Of a stretch of 64,000 nucleotides of DNA, positions 9,388 to 18,416 are shown piece by piece. The stretch comes from Pseudomonas putida (lineage in GTDB: Bacteria; Pseudomonadota; Gammaproteobacteria; Pseudomonadales; Pseudomonadaceae): NCBI RefSeq assembly GCF_001941965.1, contig NZ_MKZO01000011.1, positions 1 to 64,000 of the forward strand, written 5' to 3'. Position 1 is the first letter of the stretch. Every line of letters starts with the position of its first letter. Under the pieces are notes generated by a model that saw only the letters and a program-made list of their open reading frames with translations, was not told the origin of the DNA and did not search any database. A program made the position numbers and the translations under genes.

Positions 9388-11922
9388 ATGCAATCAGGGA
9401 AGACATCCACCCCCGCAAGCCGCAGCCGCTTGACCCGGCAACTGATCTTCGGTTTTTCCGGAGCCATCCTGCTGATCCTCGCCGTCGGCCTGGCGTCTCT
9501 GTACCGCATCGTGGTCTCCCTCGACGAGCGCGAGGCGTTGCGCAGTGCCTTTCTCGCCAGCTCGGTCCAGCAGAGCCTGGAAAAATCGCAGAACAGCTAC
9601 CTGCTCTCCAACGCCTTCTGGCAGGCGGCCTACGACGAGCTGGGCGTCGGCAACAACCACCAGTGGGCCTACGCCGAGGACAATGTCGGCCCGACGCTGT
9701 ACAGCAACGATGGCTTCGCCGGGGTCTTCGTCATCGACGAGAACACCACCAGCTACGCCATGCTCGACGGCCAGCTCAGTGATCAGCCGCTGGAGGCCCT
9801 CAGCCCGGCCAGGCAACGGATCCTCGGCGAAGCGCGCAAGGCGCTGCGCGATGATAAGGCCGCTTCAGGCTATATCCGTTTTCGCGATGCCCCCGCGTTG
9901 TTCAGCGCCGCCGTCATTCGTCCCCCACAGTTGCCCCATCACGTGCCCGGCCCGCAGCGGGTACTGGTGTTCATCCGCCCGCTGACGCCGGCAGTGCTGG
10001 AACCCATGGCCGCCAGCGTCGGCCTGGCCTCGTTCGCGGTCACTTCGCGGGGTGACGACCTGCCCGGGCAAGGCCGCATGCGCATGGACGACAGCGGCTA
10101 TTGGCTGGCCTGGCCGGTGGAGCGTCCCGGCAGCGAGCTGGCGCTGACCGTGATGCCCCCGCTGGCCCTGGCGACCCTGTTGATTCTCCTGGCCATGGTC
10201 GCCTTCGCTCGTCAGGCCCTCAACGTCAGCGCGCGCAACGACCGCAATTACCACGAGCTGGTGGAGTCCCGCGAAGCCCTGCAGATCAGCAAGGAGCGCT
10301 TCAAGGCCGTGGCTGAAGCTGCCTCGGACTGGATCTGGGAAACCGATTCGCGGCTGAAGCTCACCTACCTGTCCGGGCGTTTTGCCGAGTTGACCGGTTA
10401 TCCGGTGGAAGACTGGCTGGGCCGGCCCTTCACCCATCTGATGAGCTGTGACACCGGGCATCTGGAGCACTGGCTGGCGCAACTGGCGAACACCAACGGC
10501 ACCGGTAGCCTGCGCTGCCAGTACCGTGATCATCTCGGCCAGCAGCGCATCTGCCGGCTTTCCGCGCGGCCGGTGTTTCATCACGACCAGCTCCAGGGCT
10601 ATCGCGGCACCAGTTTCGATATCACCGACGAGGTCGCGGCCCACGCGCGCATCCAGCACCTGTCCCAGCACGACGCCCTGACCGGCCTGCCCAACCGCAA
10701 CAAGCTGTTCGCCTTTCTCGAACAGACATTGCTGGACGGTGCGACGGAACTGGCGGTGCTGCTCCTCGACCTCGACAATTTCAAGCCGATCAACGACCAC
10801 CTTGGCCATCCGGCCGGTGACGCGGTACTGATCGAAGTCGGCCGGCGCCTGGGGCGCATCACCCGGGACAGCGACCTGGTGGCCCGGCTCGGGGGTGACG
10901 AGTTCGTCCTGGTGGTCGCGCGGCCGGGCGCGCGGGAGGAGGTGGATGCCCTGTGCGAGCGGATCGTCGAGGCCCTGCGCCGCCCCATCGAGCATGATGG
11001 TCAGCACCTGCATATCGACGCCAGCCTGGGCGTGGTGCTGTCCCGCGAGCACGGCGGACAGCCCACGGACCTGATCAAGTACGCCGACATCGCCCTGTAC
11101 AACGCCAAGGCCGCCGGCAAGGGCACCTGGCTGTATTTCTCGGCGCAGATGAATGATGCCTTGCAGGGCAAGCGCACCCTGGAGCGGGAGCTGGCCGTGG
11201 GTATCGAACGGGGGCAACTGGTCCTGCATTTCCAGCCGCGCTTCCTGATCGACGGGGTCACCGTGGCCTCGGTGGAAGCGTTGGTGCGCTGGCAGCATCC
11301 GCAGCGTGGGCTGCTGGCGCCGGACGAATTCATCCCGCTGGCGGAGGAGTCGGGGCTGATCGTGCAACTGGGCAACTGGGTCCTGCGCGAGGCTTGCAGC
11401 ACGGCCAAGCGCTGGCCGCAGCCGGTGATGGTCTCGGTGAACATGTCGCCGGTCCAGTTCACCCGCAGCAACGTGGTCCGCGATGTGCGCGAGGCCTTGC
11501 TCGACAGCGGCCTGCCGGCCCATCGGCTGGAGCTGGAGATCACCGAGAACGTGATGCTCAACGATATCGAGAATGCCCTGGCGACGATGACGGCGCTCAA
11601 GGAACTGGGCGTGCGCCTGAACATGGATGACTTCGGCACGGGTTATTCATCGCTGGGGTATCTGCGCACCTACCCGTTCGACAGCATCAAGATCGACAAG
11701 CGCTTCGTCCAGGCCCTGGGCAAGAGCGACAGCGACCGCAGCGTGGTGCAGGCGATCATCAACCTGGGCAACGCCATGGGCATGACGGTCACGGCGGAAG
11801 GGGTGGAAACCGAGCGGCAACTGGATCTGCTGAGTGCCGACCAGTGTCATGAGGTGCAGGGGTATCTGCTGAGCCGGCCGGTGGAGAATGGGGTATTGGT
11901 GGGGATGATGAAGACCGAATGA
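9388..11922 (+). CDS. Membrane CHASE4-PAS-GGDEF-EAL cyclic-di-GMP enzyme
   Basis: 844-residue inner-membrane signalling protein. A transmembrane helix (about 18-40), a periplasmic CHASE4-like sensor domain, and a second helix (about 250-275) precede a PAS domain (about 305-420). Then come a GGDEF domain with an intact RLGGDEF site (about 500-506) and an EAL domain with EALVRW (about 629), DDFGTGYSSL and AEGVE. Both catalytic motifs are intact, so it could make and degrade c-di-GMP, with one activity probably dominating; an RxxD inhibitory site was not confirmed. It stands alone between repeats. Confidence 0.92.
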   Translation: MQSGKTSTPASRSRLTRQLIFGFSGAILLILAVGLASLYRIVVSLDEREALRSAFLASSVQQSLEKSQNSYLLSNAFWQAAYDELGVGNNHQWAYAEDNVGPTLYSNDGFAGVFVIDENTTSYAMLDGQLSDQPLEALSPARQRILGEARKALRDDKAASGYIRFRDAPALFSAAVIRPPQLPHHVPGPQRVLVFIRPLTPAVLEPMAASVGLASFAVTSRGDDLPGQGRMRMDDSGYWLAWPVERPGSELALTVMPPLALATLLILLAMVAFARQALNVSARNDRNYHELVESREALQISKERFKAVAEAASDWIWETDSRLKLTYLSGRFAELTGYPVEDWLGRPFTHLMSCDTGHLEHWLAQLANTNGTGSLRCQYRDHLGQQRICRLSARPVFHHDQLQGYRGTSFDITDEVAAHARIQHLSQHDALTGLPNRNKLFAFLEQTLLDGATELAVLLLDLDNFKPINDHLGHPAGDAVLIEVGRRLGRITRDSDLVARLGGDEFVLVVARPGAREEVDALCERIVEALRRPIEHDGQHLHIDASLGVVLSREHGGQPTDLIKYADIALYNAKAAGKGTWLYFSAQMNDALQGKRTLERELAVGIERGQLVLHFQPRFLIDGVTVASVEALVRWQHPQRGLLAPDEFIPLAEESGLIVQLGNWVLREACSTAKRWPQPVMVSVNMSPVQFTRSNVVRDVREALLDSGLPAHRLELEITENVMLNDIENALATMTALKELGVRLNMDDFGTGYSSLGYLRTYPFDSIKIDKRFVQALGKSDSDRSVVQAIINLGNAMGMTVTAEGVETERQLDLLSADQCHEVQGYLLSRPVENGVLVGMMKTE

Positions 11923-11943
11923 GGGCATCCAGACTTGCACAGA

Positions 11944-12040
11944 CCCTGTGGGAGCTGGCTTGCCAGCGATGAGGCCGGCTTGGGCAATGATGTTGCCAGG
12001 TAGGGCCAAATCGCTGGCAAGCCAGCTCCCACAGGGGTTT
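11944..12040. repeat. REP doublet (inverted pair)
   Basis: Two GCTGGCTTGCCAGC-type REP cores in opposite orientation with CCTGTGGGAGC flanks, between the convergent c-di-GMP gene and the ABC operon. Confidence 0.85.
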
Positions 12041-12057
12041 GTGCAAGCCGCAGATGC

Positions 12058-13671
12058 TCATAGACTGACCGCCCTCGTTTGCACTTCAGCCAGTGGCACC
12101 GCCCGCCCCGGCATATCCTCCAGCAACCGCCGCGTATACTCGCTCCCCGGCCGCCCGAACACCTCTTCGGTGGCCCCCTGATCCACCAGCCGACCCTGGC
12201 TCATCACCAGCACCTGGTCACTGATCCCGCGCACCGTCGCCAGGTCATGGGAGATGAACAGGTAGGTCAGCCCCAGCTCCCGCTGCAAGCGCTGCAACAA
12301 GTCCAGCACCTGGGCCTGCACCGGCGCATCCAGTGCCGACAGCGGTTCATCCAGCACCAGCAACTCCGGCTCCACCGCCAGCGCCCGGGCGATTGCCACC
12401 CGCTGTCGTTGCCCGCCAGAGAGCTGGGCAGGGCGCCGGTGCAGCAACTCCGCCGGCAAGCCGACCCGCTCCAGCAACGCCAGCACCCGCGCCCGGTCAT
12501 CCTGCCGCTGACCTATGCCGAACGCTTGCAACGGCTCGCTGACGATCGCCAGCAGATCCAGCCGGGGATCCAGCGCCGCATAGGGATTCTGGTAAACCAG
12601 CTGCACCCGCCGCCGATAGCCGCGCAGATCGCGCCGGCTGGCCCCCAGCACCTCCAGTCCGTCGAAACGCACGCTGCCGGCACTGGCCTGCTCCAGCGCG
12701 AGAATGATCCGCGCCGTAGTGGATTTACCCGAGCCCGATTCACCCACTAGGCTGGTGGTCGTGCCTCGTTGCAGGCTGAAACTGACGTCATCCACCGCCG
12801 CCGGCCCTTGCCTGTCGAAGCGCCGGTGCAGGCTGGTGACCTGCAACAGCGGCAGCTCCCGGCTCACCGCTGGCGCCACCCGACGCTGCTGCAAACGGGC
12901 CAGCGGCGACGCCTGGAGCAACTGGCGGGTGTAGGGATGCTCCGGCGTATGCCACAGCTGCGCCGCGGTGCCGCTTTCCAGTAGGCGACCATGGCGCATC
13001 ACCAGGATCCGGTCGGCACGGTCCAGCGCCACCGCCAGATCATGGGTGATCAGCAACAGGCTGCTGCCACGCTCGCGCACCAGTTGCTGCAAGCGATCGA
13101 GGATCTGCCGCTGCACGCTGACGTCCAGCGCGCTGGTCGGTTCGTCGGCGATCAGCAGCGGCGGGTCGTTGGCCAGGGCGATGGCGATCAACACCCGCTG
13201 GCACATGCCGCCAGACAGTTGATGAGGGTAGCGGCTGAGCAGGGTTTGCGCTGCCTTCAGGCCGACTTCCCGCAGCAGTTTCAACGCCCGCGGACGGGCT
13301 TCGGCCAAGGGCACACCATGCACGGTCATGGCCTCGACCACTTGCGCGCCGATGGTCTTCACCGGGTCCAGCGATGTTCCCGGGTCCTGCGGCACGAAGC
13401 CCACCAGCCGACCCCGGCGCTGGCGCCAGGCGCGTTCGTCGAGGCTGTCCAGGGCCTGGCCCTGCAACCACAGCTGTCCTTGCTGACGTGCCGACTCCGG
13501 CAGCAACCCGGCCAGCGCCGCCGCCGTGGTCGACTTGCCGGAACCGGACTCACCGACCAGGCAGACGATCTCGCCCGCCGCGATCTCCAGGTCCAGCTCT
13601 GCCACAGCGGGTTGTGTCGCCCCCGGATACTCGACGCCAAACTGACGGATACGAACCAGCGGCGCACTCAT
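12058..13671 (-). CDS. ABC transporter, fused double ATP-binding protein (dipeptide/oligopeptide type)
   Basis: 537-residue cytoplasmic protein containing two complete ABC ATPase domains. Domain 1 has Walker [10 protein letters not shown] near residue 40, signature LSGGMCQRV and Walker [13 protein letters not shown]. Domain 2 has [18 protein letters not shown] and [12 protein letters not shown]. This is the DppD-DppF (GsiA/YejF-like) fused arrangement, so this single protein can energise the two permeases upstream. It starts inside the preceding permease (ATGA overlap at 13668-13671) and is the last gene of the operon, ending at a REP pair. Confidence 0.93.
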   Translation of the reverse strand: MSAPLVRIRQFGVEYPGATQPAVAELDLEIAAGEIVCLVGESGSGKSTTAAALAGLLPESARQQGQLWLQGQALDSLDERAWRQRRGRLVGFVPQDPGTSLDPVKTIGAQVVEAMTVHGVPLAEARPRALKLLREVGLKAAQTLLSRYPHQLSGGMCQRVLIAIALANDPPLLIADEPTSALDVSVQRQILDRLQQLVRERGSSLLLITHDLAVALDRADRILVMRHGRLLESGTAAQLWHTPEHPYTRQLLQASPLARLQQRRVAPAVSRELPLLQVTSLHRRFDRQGPAAVDDVSFSLQRGTTTSLVGESGSGKSTTARIILALEQASAGSVRFDGLEVLGASRRDLRGYRRRVQLVYQNPYAALDPRLDLLAIVSEPLQAFGIGQRQDDRARVLALLERVGLPAELLHRRPAQLSGGQRQRVAIARALAVEPELLVLDEPLSALDAPVQAQVLDLLQRLQRELGLTYLFISHDLATVRGISDQVLVMSQGRLVDQGATEEVFGRPGSEYTRRLLEDMPGRAVPLAEVQTRAVSL

Positions 13672-14513
13672 GAGCGTTCTCCCTGAAGACGTTGCAGACC
13701 GCGGCCAAGCTGCTGGGTCGCCAGCACCACGCCCGCCACCACCAGGCCCGGCAGGGTGGTGTACCACCAGGCGGCGACCATGTAGTTGCGCCCCTCGGCG
13801 ATCAGCAGGCCCCATTCCGGTTGCGGCGGCGGTGCACCGAAGCCGAGGAAGCTCAGGGCCGATACCGCCAGAACCGCACTGGCGAACTCCAGCGCCGCCA
13901 GCGCCAGCAGGGGGCCGACCGCATGGGGCAGGACATGCCGGCAGAGGTTGGTCCAGGGCCCGACGCCCACCACCTGCGCCGCCTCGACGAACACCCGGCT
14001 GCGCCAGCGCAGGACTTCGCCGCGGGCCAGCCGGGCGAACACCGCGACGGAGGACAGGCCGACGGCGATGGCAATCTCCAGCGTGCCGAAACCCAGGGCC
14101 GTGACGATCGCCATCGCCAACAGCAGCGCCGGAATCGCCATCAAGACTTCCACCAGCACCGCCAGGACCCGATCAGCGACACCGCCAAACCAGCCGGCGA
14201 TACCGCCGAGCAGGGTGCCGGCCACCAGGGCGATCAGCACCGCGATGGCGGTTGCCTGCAACGACAGCGCAGCCCCATGCACGCAGCGCGCATACAGGTC
14301 GCGGCCCAGGTGATCGGTCCCGAACCAGTGCTGTGCCGAGGGCGCGCGCAGGGTCTGGGTCGGGTCGGCGAGCAGCGGGTCGGCGCTGCTTAACAGCGCC
14401 GGGAAGAACGCCCAGCCCAGCAGGACAAGGAACAGCAGCAGGCTCAGCGCCACTGGAAAGCCGGGCCAGTAGCGCAGTGAAACCGACGGCGAAAGGGCAG
14501 GTTGCAGGATCAT
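13668..14513 (-). CDS. ABC transporter permease, DppC type
   Basis: 281-residue inner-membrane permease. It shows an N-terminal helix then HWFGTDHLGRDLYARCVHGA, the hallmark of DppC/OppC subunits, about five further helices, and the EAA loop region near VFVEAAQVVGVG. It pairs with the DppB-type permease whose stop overlaps its ATG, and translationally overlaps the ATPase. The cargo is set by the family-5 binding protein in the operon; sequence alone does not fix it. Confidence 0.92.
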   Translation of the reverse strand: MILQPALSPSVSLRYWPGFPVALSLLLFLVLLGWAFFPALLSSADPLLADPTQTLRAPSAQHWFGTDHLGRDLYARCVHGAALSLQATAIAVLIALVAGTLLGGIAGWFGGVADRVLAVLVEVLMAIPALLLAMAIVTALGFGTLEIAIAVGLSSVAVFARLARGEVLRWRSRVFVEAAQVVGVGPWTNLCRHVLPHAVGPLLALAALEFASAVLAVSALSFLGFGAPPPQPEWGLLIAEGRNYMVAAWWYTTLPGLVVAGVVLATQQLGRGLQRLQGERS

Positions 14514-15454
14514 GGTCGGCTCCCTTGGCGAATGCGTGGGTCGAGCAGCGGATAGAGCAGGTCGGTGAGCAGGTTGGTCAGCACATAGAGGGTCGCCGCC
14601 AGCAGCACCACGCCCTGGACCACGGCGATGTCCTGGCTGGCCACCGCCGCCTGGGCCAGGCGGCCCACGCCATCGCGGGAGAACACCGTCTCGGTGACCA
14701 CCGCCCCGGCCAGCAGGTTGCCCAGCAGGGTGCCGGTCAGGCTCAGCAGGGGAATCGAAGCGTTGTGCAGAATATGCCGCCACAACAGTTGCCAGCGGCC
14801 CACGCCCTTGCTGCGCAAGGCCTGGACGAAGGGCTGCTGGCTGACGCTGGCAATCGAGCGCCCGAGCACCTGGGCGATCATCGCCGCGCAGGGCAGGGCC
14901 AGGGTGACGGCCGGCAGCACCAGGCTGGCGATACCGTGCTCGCCCATGGCCGGCAGCCAGTGCAGGTGGAAGGAGAACAGTTGCAGCAACAGCAGGCCGA
15001 CCCAGAAGGTCGGCAGCGACACCACCAGCGCCGGGGCATTGTGCAGCGCTGCCTGTACTGGGCGACGACGCACTTGATGGGCCGCCAGTGCCACGCCGAT
15101 CCCCAGCGGCACAGCGATCAGCAGGGCGGAAAAGGCCAGGGCCAGGGTCGCCGGGAGCGCCGCGGCCAGGGCCGCCGCGACCGGCTTGCCGGTCTGCAAC
15201 GATACGCCGAGGTCCAGCTGCAACAACCGCCACAGCGCACCGCCGTACTGCTGCCAGAGGCTGCCGTCGAGGTGATAGCGGGCGCGTAGCTCGGCTACCT
15301 GCGCCGGGTCCACCGCACCCGGCTCGCCGCTCTGGGCCAGGAGGATCGCCACCGGATCGCCCGGCAGCGCGTAGAGAATGGCGAACGACAGGCTGAAGGC
15401 CGCCCACAGCACCAGCAGGGCCTGACCCAGGCGCCAGAATGGAGAGCTGTTCAT
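14510..15454 (-). CDS. ABC transporter permease, DppB type
   Basis: 314-residue inner-membrane permease starting MNSSPFWRLGQALLVLWAAF, with the long periplasmic segment after helix 1 that is usual in DppB/OppB subunits, and the EAA-like segment QPFVQALRSKGVGRWQLLWR. It overlaps the binding protein gene upstream and the DppC-type permease downstream by four bases each (ATGA), which indicates coupled translation. Confidence 0.92.
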   Translation of the reverse strand: MNSSPFWRLGQALLVLWAAFSLSFAILYALPGDPVAILLAQSGEPGAVDPAQVAELRARYHLDGSLWQQYGGALWRLLQLDLGVSLQTGKPVAAALAAALPATLALAFSALLIAVPLGIGVALAAHQVRRRPVQAALHNAPALVVSLPTFWVGLLLLQLFSFHLHWLPAMGEHGIASLVLPAVTLALPCAAMIAQVLGRSIASVSQQPFVQALRSKGVGRWQLLWRHILHNASIPLLSLTGTLLGNLLAGAVVTETVFSRDGVGRLAQAAVASQDIAVVQGVVLLAATLYVLTNLLTDLLYPLLDPRIRQGSRP

Positions 15455-17037
15455 GGTTGCACCAGCCAGGTGTCATAGAACTGCAGGCGGGTCGAGGCCT
15501 CGTAATGCAGGCCGCGCACTGCGTCGCGGAAGGCGGTCACCGTTGCCGCCTCCACCAGCGGGATCACATGGCCCTGGTCCAGCAACTCGGCGCTGGCTTG
15601 CTGGATCAGCGTGCCACGCTTCTGCGCATCGAGGCTGGCGGCGGAGTCCAGCAGTAACCGGTCCAGCGGCAGCGGCCCGCGGACATTGACGTTGCGCCCG
15701 GAAGACAGGAACACCGTGCGCAGCACATCCGGGTCGGCGCGGGTCAGGTTGAAGAACCACAGGCTGTAGTCGAGGGACGTCTGTTGCAGGCTGACCTGGC
15801 CGATGGTGGATTTGTTCAGGCGCAGCTCGACGCCGACCTTGCGCAGTTGCTGCTGCACCAGTTCCAGCACCGGGGTGGTGGCCTGCCAGTAGTCAAGAGC
15901 GAAGCCCAGGCGCTTGCCGTGGCGCTGGCGCCAGCCATCGGCGCCCTTGTGCCAGCCGGCATCGTCCAGCAGCTTTTCCGCGCCCTGCGGGTCGTAGGCG
16001 AGGTGGCTGCTGAGGTCCTGGTAATACGGCGTGCTGGTCGCCAGCACCGAGGAGGCCGGCTTCTGGTAACGGGAAATCACCCCCTGGAACTGGCTGCGGT
16101 CGATGGCCTTGTTCAGCGCCTGGCGCACGGCCAGTTCATCCAGCGGCGCCCGCGAGACATTCGGCGTCAGGCTGAAGACGATGCCCGGGTTGGGCCGGTT
16201 GATCGATGGCACGCCCTGGGCTTCCAGTACGGCTTCGTCCTGCACCGGCACGCTGGTGTTCACGTCGATCTGCCCGGACAGCAGGCTGCCCAGGCGCACG
16301 CCGGATTCGGGGAGGATGTGGAATTCGATTGCATCGAGCCAGGCGCGACCCTGGTGCCCGGCGATGGACGAAGGCCAGTTGTAGTCCGGGCGGGCCTCGA
16401 TCCTTACCAGCTTGTTGTGCTCGAAGCGTTTTACGGTAAACGGCCCGGAGCCTACCAGCGCGCCCTGGCAGCGCTCCTCGGCGCTGCGCTTGAGGGTGTC
16501 GAGGGAAAACAGCCCGAGGCTCATGGTGGAACTGGCCTGGAGGAACTGGGCGTTGGCCTGCCTGAAGGTGATGCGCACGCTCAAGGGGCCGGTGACCTCC
16601 ACCGATTCCAGCCCGGCGAGATAGGTCCCGGCCAGTTGCGCCCGGGCCCCGAGGGCGACGATCGCCTCGAAGTTGGCCTTCACCGCCGCCGCATCCAGCG
16701 GGCTGCCATCGGCGAAGGTCACGCCTTCGCGCAAATGGAAGCTGAACTGCCGCGAATCCTCGCTGACTTCCCAGCGTTCGGCCAGCCAGGGCAGGATCTC
16801 GGCGCTTTGCGGGTCCTGGTCGGTGAGCGAGTCCACCAGTTGCCGGCCAACGTTGAGCGCGGTGTTGTTGCCGGCCTGCTGCGGATCGATGCAGTTGGGG
16901 TCGCCGTCGAAGGCTACGCGCAACACGCCGCCCGTCTGCGGTTGTGCCGGGGCGCCGGTGGCGGCCTGCTGCTCGGGCTTGCCGTCGCAGCCGGCCAGGG
17001 CCACGGCGATGGCCAGGATTGCCAGGGGTCGAAACAT
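15451..17037 (-). CDS. ABC transporter substrate-binding lipoprotein (family 5)
   Basis: 528-residue periplasmic binding protein of the SBP_bac_5 (peptide/nickel/opine) family. The leader MFRPLAILAIAVALAGC ends in a lipobox (LAGC), so it is probably a lipoprotein anchored to the inner membrane. Family features include the ADGSPLDAAAVKANFE segment and FSFHLREGVTFADGSPL. It lies 9 bases downstream of the monooxygenase gene. Co-transcription with a flavin monooxygenase and a TonB receptor argues against simple peptide nutrition and for a specialised small molecule; this is inference. Confidence 0.92.
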   Translation of the reverse strand: MFRPLAILAIAVALAGCDGKPEQQAATGAPAQPQTGGVLRVAFDGDPNCIDPQQAGNNTALNVGRQLVDSLTDQDPQSAEILPWLAERWEVSEDSRQFSFHLREGVTFADGSPLDAAAVKANFEAIVALGARAQLAGTYLAGLESVEVTGPLSVRITFRQANAQFLQASSTMSLGLFSLDTLKRSAEERCQGALVGSGPFTVKRFEHNKLVRIEARPDYNWPSSIAGHQGRAWLDAIEFHILPESGVRLGSLLSGQIDVNTSVPVQDEAVLEAQGVPSINRPNPGIVFSLTPNVSRAPLDELAVRQALNKAIDRSQFQGVISRYQKPASSVLATSTPYYQDLSSHLAYDPQGAEKLLDDAGWHKGADGWRQRHGKRLGFALDYWQATTPVLELVQQQLRKVGVELRLNKSTIGQVSLQQTSLDYSLWFFNLTRADPDVLRTVFLSSGRNVNVRGPLPLDRLLLDSAASLDAQKRGTLIQQASAELLDQGHVIPLVEAATVTAFRDAVRGLHYEASTRLQFYDTWLVQP

Positions 17038-17046
17038 GGACGCTCC

Positions 17047-18366
17047 TTAGAAGAACCGGTTTTTGCGATAGGGCAGGCCGAGGTTTTCCCGCAGCGTGGT
17101 GCCGGCGTATTCGCGCTGGAACAGGCCACGGCGTTGCAGCTCGGGGACCACGCCGTCGACGAAGTCATCGATGGCCGAGTGCAGGCCGCTGAACATGATG
17201 TTGAAACCGTCGGCGGCACCGGCTTCATGCCAGGCCTGCAAGTCGTCGGCGATGCTTTCGGGGGTGCCGATGAGGATGCGATGACCACCGGAGGTGAGCT
17301 GGTTGAACAACTGGCGCACCGTCGGGCGCTCGCGGCGGATCAGGTCGAAGATCAGCTTCTGCCGGCTCTGGTGGGTGTTGGTGGTGAACGTCTCGGGTGG
17401 CAGCGGCACCACCTCGTCGAAGGGCAGCTCGGAGAGGTCGTAGCCGAGGCTGACGAACTTCGAGATGGAACTGAGGAAGGCCTTGGGCTCCAGCAATTCC
17501 TGCTGCCGGTCGTACTTGGCCTGGGCTTCGGCGAGGGTCTTGCCGACTACGGGAGAGACGCCAGGCAGTATTTTCAACGCGTTCGCGCCACGCCCGAAGC
17601 CGGCCGCCGCCGTCTTGGTCTCCGCATAGAACGCCCGGCCCTGCTCGATGGTGTGCTGGGCGGTGAAGATCAGCTCGCCAACCCGCGCCGCGAGACGTTT
17701 CCCGGCTACCGAAGCACCGGCCTGGGCCACCACCGGATGACCCTGCGGCGAGCGCGAGACGTTGAGCGGGCCACGCACCTGGAAGTGCTCGCCCTGGTGA
17801 TCCAGCACATGCAGCTTGTCGATATCCAGCCAGGTGCCGCTGGCCTTGTCCTGGACGAAGGCGTCGTCGGCCCAGCTGTCCCACAGGCCGCTGACCACGT
17901 CGTAGAACTCCTCGGCGCGGGCATAGCGGTCGTCATGCTCGACATGCTCCTGGCGGTTGAAGTTCTCGCCGCCGCCGAGGGAGGTGACCAGGTTCCAGCC
18001 GGCGCGGCCGCCGCTCAGGTGGTCCAGGGCCGCGTACTTGCGCGCCACGTTGTAGGGCTCGTTGTAGGTGCTGCTGGCGGTGGCGATCAGGCCGATATGG
18101 CGGGTGCTGGCGGCCAGCGCCGGGGCCAGGATCAGCGGGTCCCAGCGCACGCTGTTGGGCCCGCGTTGCAGGGCCAGGTCGAGCTTGACGTCGAGGGTGT
18201 CGTTGAAGAACAGCGAGTGGAAGCGCCCGGCCTCCAGCTTGCGGGCGATGTACTGGTAGTGCTCGAGGCTGCGGAAGGTGTCCAGCGGTGCCTCCGGCAG
18301 GCGCCAGGCGCTGCCGCTGAGGGTCCCGGGAATAAAGGCGCCGAGTACGAACTGGCCTTGGCTCAT
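17047..18366 (-). CDS. NtaA/DszA-type flavin-dependent monooxygenase (LLM class)
   Basis: 439-residue bacterial-luciferase-fold enzyme of the nitrilotriacetate/dibenzothiophene-sulfone monooxygenase family, which uses FMNH2 from a separate reductase. Typical blocks are WRLPEAPLDTFRSLEHY, FNDTLDVKLDL, STYNEPYNVARKYAALDHLS, SGGRAGWNLVTS and NVSRSPQGHPVVAQAG. No flavin reductase gene is seen next to it. It sits between a TonB receptor and an ABC transporter, so it probably oxidises the imported compound, breaking a C-S, C-N or ether bond. A second paralogue lies at 32777-34108. Confidence 0.9.
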   Translation of the reverse strand: MSQGQFVLGAFIPGTLSGSAWRLPEAPLDTFRSLEHYQYIARKLEAGRFHSLFFNDTLDVKLDLALQRGPNSVRWDPLILAPALAASTRHIGLIATASSTYNEPYNVARKYAALDHLSGGRAGWNLVTSLGGGENFNRQEHVEHDDRYARAEEFYDVVSGLWDSWADDAFVQDKASGTWLDIDKLHVLDHQGEHFQVRGPLNVSRSPQGHPVVAQAGASVAGKRLAARVGELIFTAQHTIEQGRAFYAETKTAAAGFGRGANALKILPGVSPVVGKTLAEAQAKYDRQQELLEPKAFLSSISKFVSLGYDLSELPFDEVVPLPPETFTTNTHQSRQKLIFDLIRRERPTVRQLFNQLTSGGHRILIGTPESIADDLQAWHEAGAADGFNIMFSGLHSAIDDFVDGVVPELQRRGLFQREYAGTTLRENLGLPYRKNRFF

Positions 18367-18416
18367 GAAGGTTCTCCTGGCGCCCGCCGAACAGCGCGGG
18401 CGCTTGTTCGGTGGGG